DNA of 64,000 bases, taken from assembly GCF_022631235.3 (NCBI RefSeq), contig NZ_CP093310.2, forward strand, positions 434,001-498,000, written 5' to 3'. A model generated the notes under the pieces. The model searched no databases. It had not been told where the DNA came from and saw only the letters and a list, made by a program, of their open reading frames with translations. Source of the stretch: Psychrobacter raelei. Lineage in GTDB: Bacteria > Pseudomonadota > Gammaproteobacteria > Pseudomonadales > Moraxellaceae. Positions within the stretch are counted from its first letter, which is position 1. Each line of letters opens with the position of its first letter. The position numbers and the translations under genes were made by a program. Shown here piece after piece: positions 36,622-44,780 of the stretch.

Positions 36622-37740
36622 TTAATAAGCATCATCGCTTGGCATAATGACGCTGTCGATGGTCATGGCCTCACGGATTTTATCCATGGCATTTTTTTCG
36701 ATTTGGCGCACGCGCTCAGCTGAGATATTGTACACCGCTGCCAACTCATGCAAGGTGGATTTTTGTTCGGACAACCAGCGCTGTTCAACGATATCACGAG
36801 AGCGCTCATCTAAAGTATCCATAGCATCCATCAAGGCATTGGTGTTGTTCTCTTCCCAGTCAGCATCTTCCACCATCTCTGCCGGATCAACGCCATCTTC
36901 CAAGAAAAGCTGAGGCGCATAGTGGCCGTCTTCATCATCAGTGGACTGTGCTTCAAATGATGCATCATAAGAGGTCAGACGCGACTCCATCTCCAGCACT
37001 TGCTTGCGGGTGACGTTTAAGTCTGCGGCAATGGCATCGGCCTCCTCTAAAGTCAGCTGATTGTTGGTCTTTTTTAGACTGCGTAAGTTAAAGAACAGCT
37101 TACGGTGTGCCTTGGTGGTGGCCACTTTGACAATACGCCAGTTACGAATCACAAACTCATGGATTTCAGCCTTGATCCAGTGCACAGCAAAAGACACCAG
37201 ACGCACGCCTTTATTGGGGTCAAAGCGTTTTACTGCTTTCATTAAGCCTAAATTGCCCTCTTGGATTAAGTCTGCTTGCGGCAAGCCATAGCCTGAATAA
37301 CTGCGCGCAATATGAATCACAAAGCGTAAGTGTGACATAACCAAGATACGCGCTGCCTCCACATCGCCATCGTCGTAATAACGATGCGCCAATTCTTGCT
37401 CTTGCTCTGTGGTCAAGATAGGTATCTGATGCACAGAATTCATATAAGCACCCAAGTTGATACCGGGTGCTGATAGGTTCACCGGCATCGCAGGCACTAA
37501 GTCGCGCGTGCTGGTGTTGGGATAGTCGCTTACCCAGTCATCGGCTTTGGCAAGCTCGGGGGTCAGCAGATCATCGTCTATCCCATCATCAAGCTCGTCA
37601 TAATCTAGAGCCAGATCATCGTCATCTAAATCCGCATCGATATCTAAATCGATTGGATCTAATTCAGAGGTGACCGCTGTAGGTGGGCTGCTTTTAGCCG
37701 TCTCTTTTTTAGTTGTTTTGGTTTTTTTTGGAGTAGCCAT
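36622..37740 (-). CDS. rpoH: RNA polymerase heat-shock sigma factor RpoH (sigma-32) with long acidic N-terminal extension
   Basis: RpoH turns on chaperone and protease genes after heat or envelope stress. Residues 85 onward match E. coli and Acinetobacter RpoH: PILTTEQEQELAHRY, RFVIHIARSYSGYGLPQADLIQEGNLGLMKAV, SFAVHWIKAEIHEFVIRNWRIVKVATT, the RpoH box HRKLFFNLRSLKK, and the region 4 helix-turn-helix STLHELAAVYNISAERVRQIEKNAM. Before this core are 84 extra residues: a lysine-rich start, then a run dense in Asp/Glu/Leu (about 26-60). The long start is supported by GAAGG seven bases before the ATG. A promoter-like pair lies at 37756-37784. Total 372 residues compared with 284 in E. coli. Confidence 0.95.
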   Translation of the reverse strand: MATPKKTKTTKKETAKSSPPTAVTSELDPIDLDIDADLDDDDLALDYDELDDGIDDDLLTPELAKADDWVSDYPNTSTRDLVPAMPVNLSAPGINLGAYMNSVHQIPILTTEQEQELAHRYYDDGDVEAARILVMSHLRFVIHIARSYSGYGLPQADLIQEGNLGLMKAVKRFDPNKGVRLVSFAVHWIKAEIHEFVIRNWRIVKVATTKAHRKLFFNLRSLKKTNNQLTLEEADAIAADLNVTRKQVLEMESRLTSYDASFEAQSTDDEDGHYAPQLFLEDGVDPAEMVEDADWEENNTNALMDAMDTLDERSRDIVEQRWLSEQKSTLHELAAVYNISAERVRQIEKNAMDKIREAMTIDSVIMPSDDAY

Positions 37741-37755
37741 GTTTTGACCTTCAAA

Positions 37756-37784
37756 GTAATAACTTTATTGAGATCTATTGTAAA
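37756..37784 (-). promoter_or_regulatory. Possible rpoH promoter
   Basis: On the minus strand TTTACA (37784-37779) and TATTAC (37761-37756) are 17 bp apart, just before the rpoH ribosome site. The -10 match is moderate and the leader would be very short. Confidence 0.4.
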
Positions 37785-37796
37785 GGATAGCGCACC

Positions 37797-38171
37797 CTAG
37801 TTACCATTGGTTTTGGTAATGATGAGGTGAAAGATTGTATCGAGTTTTTCTAAACTATCGACTGACCCTTGAACACTACTGGTATTCAGGGCTAATTGCA
37901 AATTGGCATGGTCACAAAAAGCGGCCAAATCATGTTGTGAATTTGGATCGGTGGCCAGAACATAGATGCTCTGCCCAGGCTGCATACTGCGTAAGGCAAC
38001 CTTGGTTTTTAGTAGCGGCATCGGGCAGGCAAGGCCGCGACCATCGACCAAGGCGCTAATGGGCGCCGCTTGGCTAACCTCAGCGATGGTGTTCTGATCG
38101 GCGCTAGATAAAGGCGTCATTTGCTCGCTCAAAAGCTGTTCAAGTTGCGGATTTAAAGTATTATTTATCAT
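37797..38171 (-). CDS. TusA-family sulfurtransferase
   Basis: The 124-residue protein has a TusA/SirA domain in its second half: VDGRGLACPMPLLKTKVALRSMQPGQSIYVLATDPNSQHDLAAFC. The catalytic Cys is in the CPxP motif (about residue 50). TusA proteins pass persulfide sulfur, for example for tRNA 2-thiouridine or cofactor synthesis. About 40 extra N-terminal residues and a 25-residue C-terminal part are not found in E. coli TusA (81), so this may be a TusA-like paralogue rather than TusA itself. It is upstream of rpoH on the same strand. Confidence 0.85.
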   Translation of the reverse strand: MINNTLNPQLEQLLSEQMTPLSSADQNTIAEVSQAAPISALVDGRGLACPMPLLKTKVALRSMQPGQSIYVLATDPNSQHDLAAFCDHANLQLALNTSSVQGSVDSLEKLDTIFHLIITKTNGN

Positions 38172-38543
38172 AAATAAGTAGTTTCACTAATGAATAAAAG
38201 AAGTTGTGGGTTGTTATAAAGGGGTTATACACTGCGCTGAAAAGGGCAGGGTATTATAAAAAATTACATCCCAGAGACGATGGCATAAGGTTAACCGGTT
38301 ATGATGTTATCATCAAAGGAAAATCACCTTTTACTATAATAAGTGCATACGAGGTTAGCGGTTATAGACGGGATGTAGGTCATAAGATATTGACAATAGC
38401 TCAATATAACTGCATCGTTAATGGCTATAGATAATAATAAAAGCGCTAAAATTCAAGCAGCCGCAGCGCTTTGTTTGCTAAAGTTACAGGCAGACAAGCG
38501 TATGATCACTATTAGCAAGGATAACAAATAGAGGTTGAATCTA
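38172..38543. other. Divergent region between the tusA-like gene and bepA
   Basis: About 370 bp. A 76-codon plus-strand frame at 38204-38434 is open but looks non-coding: no ribosome site, no recognisable motif. No clear promoter was assigned. Confidence 0.4.
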
Positions 38544-40217
38544 TTGAACTTACCGTCAGGTTTTAGACGTTTTGTCACTTCTCATCAGCGTGACAGTCAG
38601 CAAAGCGGGGCAGCCGTGCGATTTGTAAAAGTTACTTATCGCTGTTACTGCACAGCCGCTGTCCCTTTATTACTGCTTGGTTTGCCGCTGATGGCCACGG
38701 CGGCGCCAACTGCAGCTATCAATGCCACCTCCGCTTCAGCGATAGGCTTTGATAATCCAAATTTTAGCCTGCCTGAACTGGGCAGTGGGGGTGGACGCTT
38801 TATTGAAGCCAATCAGCACAAAGTGCTGGGCGAGTGGTCGCTACAGCAGCTTGGCAAAAGTGCACCCTTGTTAAATGATCCGTGGTCACAGGAGCAGCTA
38901 GAGAGCTTGGCTTGGCAGATTAATGCCCAAGCACGTAGCCAAGCGCCACTTGCTTTGATGGTTATTAACAATGCCAGTATTAATGCCTTTGCCATTCCCG
39001 GCGGAGTCATGGGTATTCATACTGGCACCGTTATTGATGCCAATAGTATGGATGAGGTGGCCAGTGTGATTGCCCACGAGGTGGCGCATTTAAGTCAGCG
39101 CCATTATGAGCATAGAGATGAGGCCAGTCGAAAAGCGTTAATGATGCAAATTGGCGGTTTATTGGCTGCAATCGCTGCCTCTGCCGCTGATGGAGATGCA
39201 GCGGCGGCGGTGATGATGGGCAGTCAGACCGCCGCGTTAAATGCGCAAATGGCCTTTAGTCGTAGTAATGAGCGTGAGGCAGATCGCATCGGTATGCAGC
39301 TTATGGCCAAAGCCGGCTATGACCCTAGAGCCATGCCGCGATTTTTTGCCACCTTAAATCAAAAAACGCAATTAAATATGGTCAAAAACGCCTATTTGCC
39401 CAGTTTTATCATGACCCATCCGCTAAGCTCTGAGCGATTAAGTGAAGCACAAAGCCGTGCTAATAGCTATGCCACAGTTGGCCTGCACAACCAAAGTGAT
39501 CCGCTGACCTTTGATCTTTTAAAGTGGCGTTTAAAGGTGTTGAGTAATCAAGTGACTGAAGGCGATTTATTGGCGGCTGCAAAGCAAAGTACAGGTGCCA
39601 CGATGGCGCTGGCTTTTTGGTATGGTAAGCAGGGGCGCTATAATGAGGCGGCGGCTCAATTCTCAAAGCTGAAGAATACGGCTATCAGCTCGACCAAAGA
39701 CAAAATGGCATTTGACGTGCTGCTTGCTATCAGTCAAGGCCAAGTGGCCGGCATGCAGGGCAATTGGCAACGTACAGAGTCACTGATTACTCCTTATTAT
39801 AATCTGTATCCTGAGCGCCGTGATACCAAGATGTTATTGGCAGATGCTTGGCTGCAATTGGGTAAATATAATGAGGTGATCAGCTTAATGAAGCCATTGG
39901 TTCAAAGCCGTGAATATGATGTTGAAGCCTTATTTAGAATGCAAAGAGCCTATGAGCTACTGGCCACTAGCAACCGGCAGTCTAATACCACGTTGAGTCA
40001 AATCTCAGCCGTCAATGCTTTGCGCTATAGAGCCAAAGGTGAGCTGTGGCAAGGAGAGTATAACGATGCCTTGGTGTCATTGCAGCAGGCTAAAACATTG
40101 GTGCAGAGCTTTAGTAAAGCCTCCGGCTCAAGCTCAGGCTTTAATAGCCGTCCACTGCTGGCCAGTATTGATAGCGAAGTTGCCCAAGTAAAAACAGCCA
40201 AGGAGGTTCGTCCTTAG
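38544..40217 (+). CDS. M48 family metalloprotease with TPR region (BepA/YfgC-like)
   Basis: This periplasmic zinc protease resembles BepA, which degrades stalled LptD and aids outer-membrane protein assembly. A signal peptide ends near LMATAA (cleavage around residue 50). The zinc site is HEVAHLSQRHYE (HExxH) with the downstream Glu in SRSNEREADRIGMQLMAKAGYDP. From about residue 320 the chain becomes helical TPR-like repeats. No ATG exists before the signal peptide: TTG at 38544 with GAGG nine bases upstream is the best start (557 residues), and TTG at 38535 is possible. The sequence before the signal peptide hydrophobic core is unusually long. Confidence 0.88.
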   Translation: MNLPSGFRRFVTSHQRDSQQSGAAVRFVKVTYRCYCTAAVPLLLLGLPLMATAAPTAAINATSASAIGFDNPNFSLPELGSGGGRFIEANQHKVLGEWSLQQLGKSAPLLNDPWSQEQLESLAWQINAQARSQAPLALMVINNASINAFAIPGGVMGIHTGTVIDANSMDEVASVIAHEVAHLSQRHYEHRDEASRKALMMQIGGLLAAIAASAADGDAAAAVMMGSQTAALNAQMAFSRSNEREADRIGMQLMAKAGYDPRAMPRFFATLNQKTQLNMVKNAYLPSFIMTHPLSSERLSEAQSRANSYATVGLHNQSDPLTFDLLKWRLKVLSNQVTEGDLLAAAKQSTGATMALAFWYGKQGRYNEAAAQFSKLKNTAISSTKDKMAFDVLLAISQGQVAGMQGNWQRTESLITPYYNLYPERRDTKMLLADAWLQLGKYNEVISLMKPLVQSREYDVEALFRMQRAYELLATSNRQSNTTLSQISAVNALRYRAKGELWQGEYNDALVSLQQAKTLVQSFSKASGSSSGFNSRPLLASIDSEVAQVKTAKEVRP

Positions 40218-40252
40218 CTGTTATTGATGATAGCTTTAGGTCGCTGTTAGTA

Positions 40253-40702
40253 CTAGCCCATTAATGCTTTTTTGACCAGCTGTGACATGACCGCCGCATC
40301 AGCACGCCCAGCAGTTTTGGTTTTTAAGGCGCCCATAACCTTACCCATGTCCTGCATTGAGCTTGCGCCTTGGGCTGCGATTTCTTGATTGATAAGTGCT
40401 GCTAATTCTTCATCACTCATCTGCTGCGGCATAAACTGATTGATAATATCAATTTCAAACTGCTCTTTTTGAGCCAAATCATCACGGCCATTATCTTGGA
40501 AGACATGCAATGACTCTTGGCGCTGCTTGAGCTGCTTTTGTAAAATCTCTAATACCCCTGCATCATCTAAGTCAACTTTGCGATCAATTTCAATTTGTTT
40601 GATGACTGATTGAACATTACGCAGTACTTTTACTTTTTCAAGCTCACGAGCTTTCATAGAGGTTTTGACTTGTTCGGTAATGGTGTCTTTTAACGCGCTC
40701 AT
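40253..40702 (-). CDS. GatB/YqeY domain-containing protein
   Basis: The 149-residue protein is a stand-alone YqeY domain: LKDTITEQVKTSMKARELEKVKVLRNVQSVIKQIEIDRKVDLDD at the N-terminus, KQLKQRQESLHVFQDNGRDDLAQKEQFEIDIINQFMPQQMSDEEL in the middle, and DMGKVMGALKTKTAGRADAAVMSQLVKKAL at the end, matching the tail domain of the tRNA amidotransferase subunit GatB. Its role is not settled; it may bind tRNA. It follows rpsU, the conserved rpsU-yqeY order. Confidence 0.93.
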   Translation of the reverse strand: MSALKDTITEQVKTSMKARELEKVKVLRNVQSVIKQIEIDRKVDLDDAGVLEILQKQLKQRQESLHVFQDNGRDDLAQKEQFEIDIINQFMPQQMSDEELAALINQEIAAQGASSMQDMGKVMGALKTKTAGRADAAVMSQLVKKALMG

Positions 40703-40879
40703 AATAGTGTCCTATTGTTATGATTATAAAAGGGCGTGATTGCCTTAACTTTAGTAAATGTTGACAGACAGTCATGCTAGATTAAGCCCATAGGCGCAAA
40801 GCTGTCTAGTGGGCTCTTGTAAGAAAAGTAGACAAAAACATAAGGGCATAAACAAGCTATTTGCCAAAATCTTAGCACA

Positions 40880-40948
40880 AAAAAACCACCTATATTATGG
40901 CGCCATTAGCAATGCATGCAAGTGGGCGACAAAATAAGGTGGTTTTTT
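40880..40948 (-). terminator. Terminator of rpsU with large structured loop
   Basis: On the minus strand AAAAAACCACCTTAT pairs with ATATAGGTGGTTTTT across a loop of about 45 bases that contains the palindromes ATGCAT and GGCGCC, and T runs follow. It would make an rpsU-only transcript with partial read-through to yqeY. Confidence 0.7.
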
Positions 40949-40986
40949 AATCAGTATTTAAAGCAATAAGCTTTAATGGCTACTGA

Positions 40987-41202
40987 TTAGTACATACGAG
41001 TGGTACGGATAGACTCGCGCTGTAATTTCTTTTTGTAGCGTTTTACGGCTGCTGCCTTTTTACGCTTACGCTCTTGCGTTGGCTTTTCGTAAAACTCGCG
41101 CTTACGTACATCAGATAAAACACCAGCTTTTTCGCAGGCACGCTTGAAGCGACGGATAGCGATATCAACAGGTTCGTTTTCTTTAACCTTAACTGAAGGC
41201 AT
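40987..41202 (-). CDS. rpsU: 30S ribosomal protein S21
   Basis: S21 is a small basic protein of the 30S subunit that helps base-pairing of 16S rRNA with messages at initiation. The 71-residue product starts [29 protein letters not shown] and continues with [26 protein letters not shown], nearly identical in layout to E. coli S21 (71). AGGAG lies seven bases before the ATG. A consensus promoter is at 41359-41387, giving a leader of about 150 bases. The dnaG-rpoD continuation known from E. coli is absent here; yqeY follows instead. Confidence 0.98.
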   Translation of the reverse strand: MPSVKVKENEPVDIAIRRFKRACEKAGVLSDVRKREFYEKPTQERKRKKAAAVKRYKKKLQRESIRTTRMY

Positions 41203-41867
41203 GCAGACTCCTTAAATAAGTAGTGGAAATAAGAGACTAAGGGCATTAGTAATGCTGTGTGGTTGGTATTAGCCGCAGTGTCTCAAAAGGATGCGGCATC
41301 AGCTATTACTAGGATAAAAACTTAATAATCTCAATACGTATATTAGATTAAGAGCGAGATTATACTAAAAAATGTGCCTTGTGTCAATGTGCTGCAGCCG
41401 CCAATGCTCATAGGGTGACTGCTTTATAGGCTTTATTTTTTCTAGGCTTGGCAAAAAAAAGACAGGCCATTTACAATAAATAGGTTTGAAGCAAATATTT
41501 AAACAGTTTATAATGCGATAAAACATTCATTTATAATGAATGATTATAATTGTTTTTTGATATGTCCTCATAGAAGTAACTGATTTTTGGCGACCGCTTG
41601 GGTAGTGAGATCGGACAAATTATTGTAGTCAATGCGCTAAAATCTTAGCTGGGTGATAGTGAGAGGCCAGCGGTTGTGATATTATTGCAGAGTCGATTTA
41701 GCAGACCTTTATGCCTGATATCATTAGGCTACTGTCCTTATTTTAATCAACCGATGCATCTAGATACTTAACGCTTATGTCCTAGCTTGACTGTTTTAAC
41801 TTAAATAAGACAGCTTTATTAACATAACTTGCGCTTAGCGTATCTACAATCCTTTTAGGAGTTCGTA
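41203..41867. other. Divergent region between rpsU and a lipoprotein gene
   Basis: About 665 bp with no supported gene. It contains the rpsU promoter (41359-41387) and a perfect 8-3-8 inverted repeat CATTCATT-TAT-AATGAATG at 41524-41542. The start of the next gene has TTTTAGGAG at about 41854. Confidence 0.5.
41359..41387 (-). promoter_or_regulatory. Consensus sigma-70 promoter of rpsU
   Basis: On the minus strand both elements are perfect: TTGACA (41387-41382) and TATAAT (41364-41359), separated by 17 bp. Transcription would start near 41352, about 150 bases before the rpsU start codon. Confidence 0.85.
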
Positions 41868-42293
41868 ATGTCATTAATTGCTCAGCAAACCCCAAAAAAA
41901 TCAGCCACTTTTCGTGTGACCGCACTGGCTTCTATTATGTTAAGTGCCGCAGTAACTTTGACAGCCTGTGGTGGCGGTGAACATGAAGCCAAAGCGGTTG
42001 ATAAACTAGACGAGGCGGCGGAAATGGCTAAAGCCAATGCGCCTAAGCCTGAGCCATTAAAACCTGAAGATATTGCGCCAGCTTCTTCAGCCCCAGCTGC
42101 CACTGATGCTGCCGAAGGTACGGCTACCGCTGATGCTGCAGGTACTGATGCTGCTGCGCCTACGGCTGAAGGTGCAGCCACTACCACAACAGATGCTACT
42201 GCGACGACTGACAGTGCGACAGCGCCTGCTACTACAGATACTACAGCCGATGCCGCGGCTCCTGCTGCTGACATGGCACCTGAGGCTAAATAG
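41868..42293 (+). CDS. Low-complexity lipoprotein of unknown function
   Basis: The 141-residue product has a type II signal peptide (basic TPKKSATFRVT, hydrophobic ALASIMLSAAVTL and lipobox LTAC, Cys about residue 34) followed by GGGEHEAKAVDKLDEAAEMAKANAPKPEP. The rest is a low-complexity run of Ala, Thr, Asp and Pro (about residues 65-141), probably unstructured and reaching into the periplasm. No domain is recognised. TAGGAG precedes the ATG. It is followed 160 bases later by a c-type cytochrome lipoprotein of similar build, suggesting a shared envelope location. Confidence 0.8.
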   Translation: MSLIAQQTPKKSATFRVTALASIMLSAAVTLTACGGGEHEAKAVDKLDEAAEMAKANAPKPEPLKPEDIAPASSAPAATDAAEGTATADAAGTDAAAPTAEGAATTTTDATATTDSATAPATTDTTADAAAPAADMAPEAK

Positions 42294-42453
42294 CACAATA
42301 GGCGAGTGCTAATAAGTGCTAAAGCGGGCGCAGTAGATGAGTGGTTTTGGCGTGACAGGATGTGGTATTAAAGATTAAATAGGGCGCCATCACGGACGCT
42401 ACTATAGATGTAACATGGACTTTTAACCAGATTTAGCAAAGGCGAGGTTTCTC

Positions 42454-43041
42454 ATGCTAACCATTAACAATCAAAACAACGCTCAATCAAAAGTGGCACC
42501 CAAGCTTTATTCAGCCAAAAGTGGCTGGCTTCTTATTAGCGCCCTAACTTTAGGCTTGGCTGTGGGCTGTAGTGGCGGTAATGATACCGAGGCACAGAAC
42601 CAAGCTGAGCCTAGTGCGAGTGAAAGCATTCCTGCTGATCCTGCAGCCACCCAAAGCGAGGCACCTGAAGCAGAAGCTTCTGAGACGATAGAGTCTTCAG
42701 AGTCTACTGAGCAAGCACCTACTGCTGACAGTGAGGGCTCAGAAGCTAAACCTGCTGAGGAGACAACAGCAGCTGCACCAGCACAGTCTGCGCCTTTAGC
42801 TGCAGATGCCGGCCAAAAATTGTATGAAGTAAAATGTAAGCAATGCCATGAGCCGGGGTTATTAAATGCACCTAAGTTTGGTAATAATGCGGACTGGGCG
42901 CCGCGTATTGCGCAAGGTAAAGAGGTGCTATATAAGCATTCTGCTGAAGGATTTAAAGCCATGCCAGCCCAAGCAGACGGTACGGCAAGTGTCGAAGAGG
43001 TGCATGCTGCTGTAGATTATATGGTTGAGCACGCCAGCTAA
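42454..43041 (+). CDS. Cytochrome c5-like lipoprotein
   Basis: This 195-residue protein has a lipoprotein signal (SGWLLISALTLGLAVGC, Cys about residue 39), an acidic Glu/Ser/Ala-rich linker (about 45-118) and a mono-haem c domain: haem attachment CKQCH (about 130-134) and a likely Met ligand in FKAMP (about 170). The segment GQKLYEVKCKQCHEPGLLNAPKFGNNADWAPRIAQGKEVLYKHSAEGFKAMP matches the cytochrome c5 / CytC_CBB3-like family. It probably shuttles electrons in the periplasm while tethered to a membrane. The donor and acceptor are unknown. A terminator follows at 43147. Confidence 0.9.
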   Translation: MLTINNQNNAQSKVAPKLYSAKSGWLLISALTLGLAVGCSGGNDTEAQNQAEPSASESIPADPAATQSEAPEAEASETIESSESTEQAPTADSEGSEAKPAEETTAAAPAQSAPLAADAGQKLYEVKCKQCHEPGLLNAPKFGNNADWAPRIAQGKEVLYKHSAEGFKAMPAQADGTASVEEVHAAVDYMVEHAS

Positions 43042-43146
43042 ATGGCCGTTTGAGGGTAGAGGCATTATTGCGCACCGCCTAAGAAGCCATGACCTGCTGA
43101 TCGGCAACGTTCGGCGGTAAAAATCGCCTTGATAATCTGATAAACT

Positions 43147-43179
43147 ACCGCCATTGTGTATTCACCATGGCGGTTTTTT
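43147..43179 (+). terminator. Intrinsic terminator of the cytochrome c gene
   Basis: The stem ACCGCCAT / ATGGCGGT with a 12-base loop is followed by six T. Confidence 0.88.
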
Positions 43180-43186
43180 ATCACTG

Positions 43187-43220
43187 ATTAAATAGTGGCA
43201 TAAATTAAATAGTGGCATAA
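43187..43220. repeat. 17-bp tandem duplication before tsaD
   Basis: ATTAAATAGTGGCATAA occurs twice in direct succession without mismatch. Confidence 0.92.
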
Positions 43221-43333
43221 ATCATTTATTAATAGTAAGAGGGTTAGACGCAACCAGACCGTTAATAAGTGATAAAGATAAGCACAAGCCGCTTCAGAAT
43301 ATACCCTTTAATCACTTAACAAGTAGGTGCTAA

Positions 43334-44377
43334 TTGAAAGTATTAGGTTTAGAGACTTCCTGTGACGAGACAGGCTTGGCTATCTTTGATAGCGAGCTAT
43401 TGGCTGAGGGCAAAAATGGCCTACTGGGTCAAGTACTGTATTCACAAATTGAGCTGCATGCTACCTATGGTGGCGTGGTGCCTGAGCTTGCCAGTCGTGA
43501 CCATATTCGTAAATTGGTGCCACTACTTGATGAGCTGTTGGCGCAGTGTGATATCAGTAAAGATGAGATTGACGCCATTGCTTATACCAAAGGCCCAGGT
43601 CTGATTGGCGCCTTAATGACTGGGGCATTATTTGGTCGTAGCCTAGCTTATGGCTTAGACGTGCCAGCCATTGGTATTCATCATATGGAGGGGCATTTAT
43701 TATCGCCTTTATTGGGGCCTAATCCGCCAAAGTTCCCTTTTGTGTCTTTGTTGGTATCAGGGGGGCATACGCTATTAGTGGCCGCACATGGTATCGGTGA
43801 GTATGAAATATTAGGTGAAAGTATCGATGATGCCGCCGGTGAGTGTTTTGACAAAGCTGCCAAGATGCTAGGATTGCCTTACCCAGGTGGCCCAAATGTG
43901 GCGCGTCTGGCAGAACAAGGTGACCCTCTAAAATATGAGCTGCCCCGACCTATGTTGCACCGAGGACTGGACTTTTCATTTAGCGGCATGAAAACGGCGG
44001 TGCACAATCTGGTTAAAGATACCCCAGGCTCAGATAATGACGAGCAAGTCAGAGCCGATATTGCCGCAAGCTTCCAACACGCAGTGGTCGATACCTTAGT
44101 CAAAAAATGCGTCAAAGCCTTAAAGCAGACTGGTATGAAGCAACTGGTTATCGCTGGCGGGGTGAGTGCCAATTTGCATCTGCGTCAAACTTTGGAGCAG
44201 CAGCTTGCCAAAATTGGTGCCACAGTACATTATGCGCCGTTAGAGCTGTGTACCGATAATGGGGCAATGATTGCCTATGCCGGCTATCAAAGATTGCAAG
44301 CAGGTCAACAAGATGCGCTGTCTGTCAGCTGTGTACCCCGCTGGAACATTAGTGATTTGCCCGCTTTAGCTCAATAA
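43334..44377 (+). CDS. tsaD: tRNA N6-adenosine threonylcarbamoyltransferase subunit TsaD
   Basis: TsaD, with TsaB and TsaE, places threonylcarbamoyl on A37 of tRNAs reading ANN codons. The start is TTG at 43334 after AGGTG; the product then begins exactly as the family does ([19 protein letters not shown]). The metal site is seen in [15 protein letters not shown], followed by [52 protein letters not shown] and [13 protein letters not shown]. Length 347 compared with 337 in E. coli. crcB starts 14 bases downstream. Confidence 0.97.
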
Positions 44378-44390
44378 CAGGAGAGGCCAG

Positions 44391-44762
44391 ATGCAGTGGA
44401 TAGCCATCGGTATGGGCGCAGCGTTTGGGGCTTGTTTGCGGGCACTGCTGGGCCGACTTAATCCTTTGCATGCCTGGATTCCACTGGGCACGCTGGGCGC
44501 TAATGTGCTTGGCGGGCTATTAATTGGGATGGCCATGGTGGTATTTATGAAAGCGGGCCAGCTGTGGCATCCCAATGTTAAGCTGTTTGTGATGACCGGT
44601 TTTTTAGGCGGTCTTACAACCTTTAGTACCTTTAGCAGTGAGGTGTTTGCACTGCTTAATAGTGGTAAGGTTATGGCTGGATTGGTACTGATCGCAGTGC
44701 ATGTGTTGTTGACATTAACCGCGACCGCCATGGGCTATTACCTCACCCGTTTATGCTTCTAA
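44391..44762 (+). CDS. crcB: Fluoride efflux transporter CrcB
   Basis: CrcB (Fluc) is a dimeric fluoride channel protecting against fluoride. The 123-residue protein has four membrane helices and the family segments [32 protein letters not shown] and [15 protein letters not shown], which hold the pore Phe residues and the central Na+ site. AGGAGAGG lies before the ATG. It is in an operon with tsaD. I see no fluoride riboswitch upstream, which fits its place behind tsaD. Confidence 0.94.
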
Positions 44763-44780
44763 AAGTAGTTGATTGCAGCC

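Noticed and set aside
38204..38434. 76-codon open frame between the tusA-like gene and bepA
   Set aside because: No ribosome site, no recognisable domain and an amino-acid make-up typical of AT-rich spacer translation.
41882..42298. Long minus-strand frames antisense to the low-complexity lipoprotein gene
   Set aside because: They arise from the repetitive Ala/Thr codons of the sense gene and have no start signals; the sense frame has a ribosome site, signal peptide and lipobox.
42507..42962. 151-codon minus-strand frame opposite the cytochrome c lipoprotein
   Set aside because: A shadow of the biased sense codons; the sense frame has a lipobox and CxxCH haem site.
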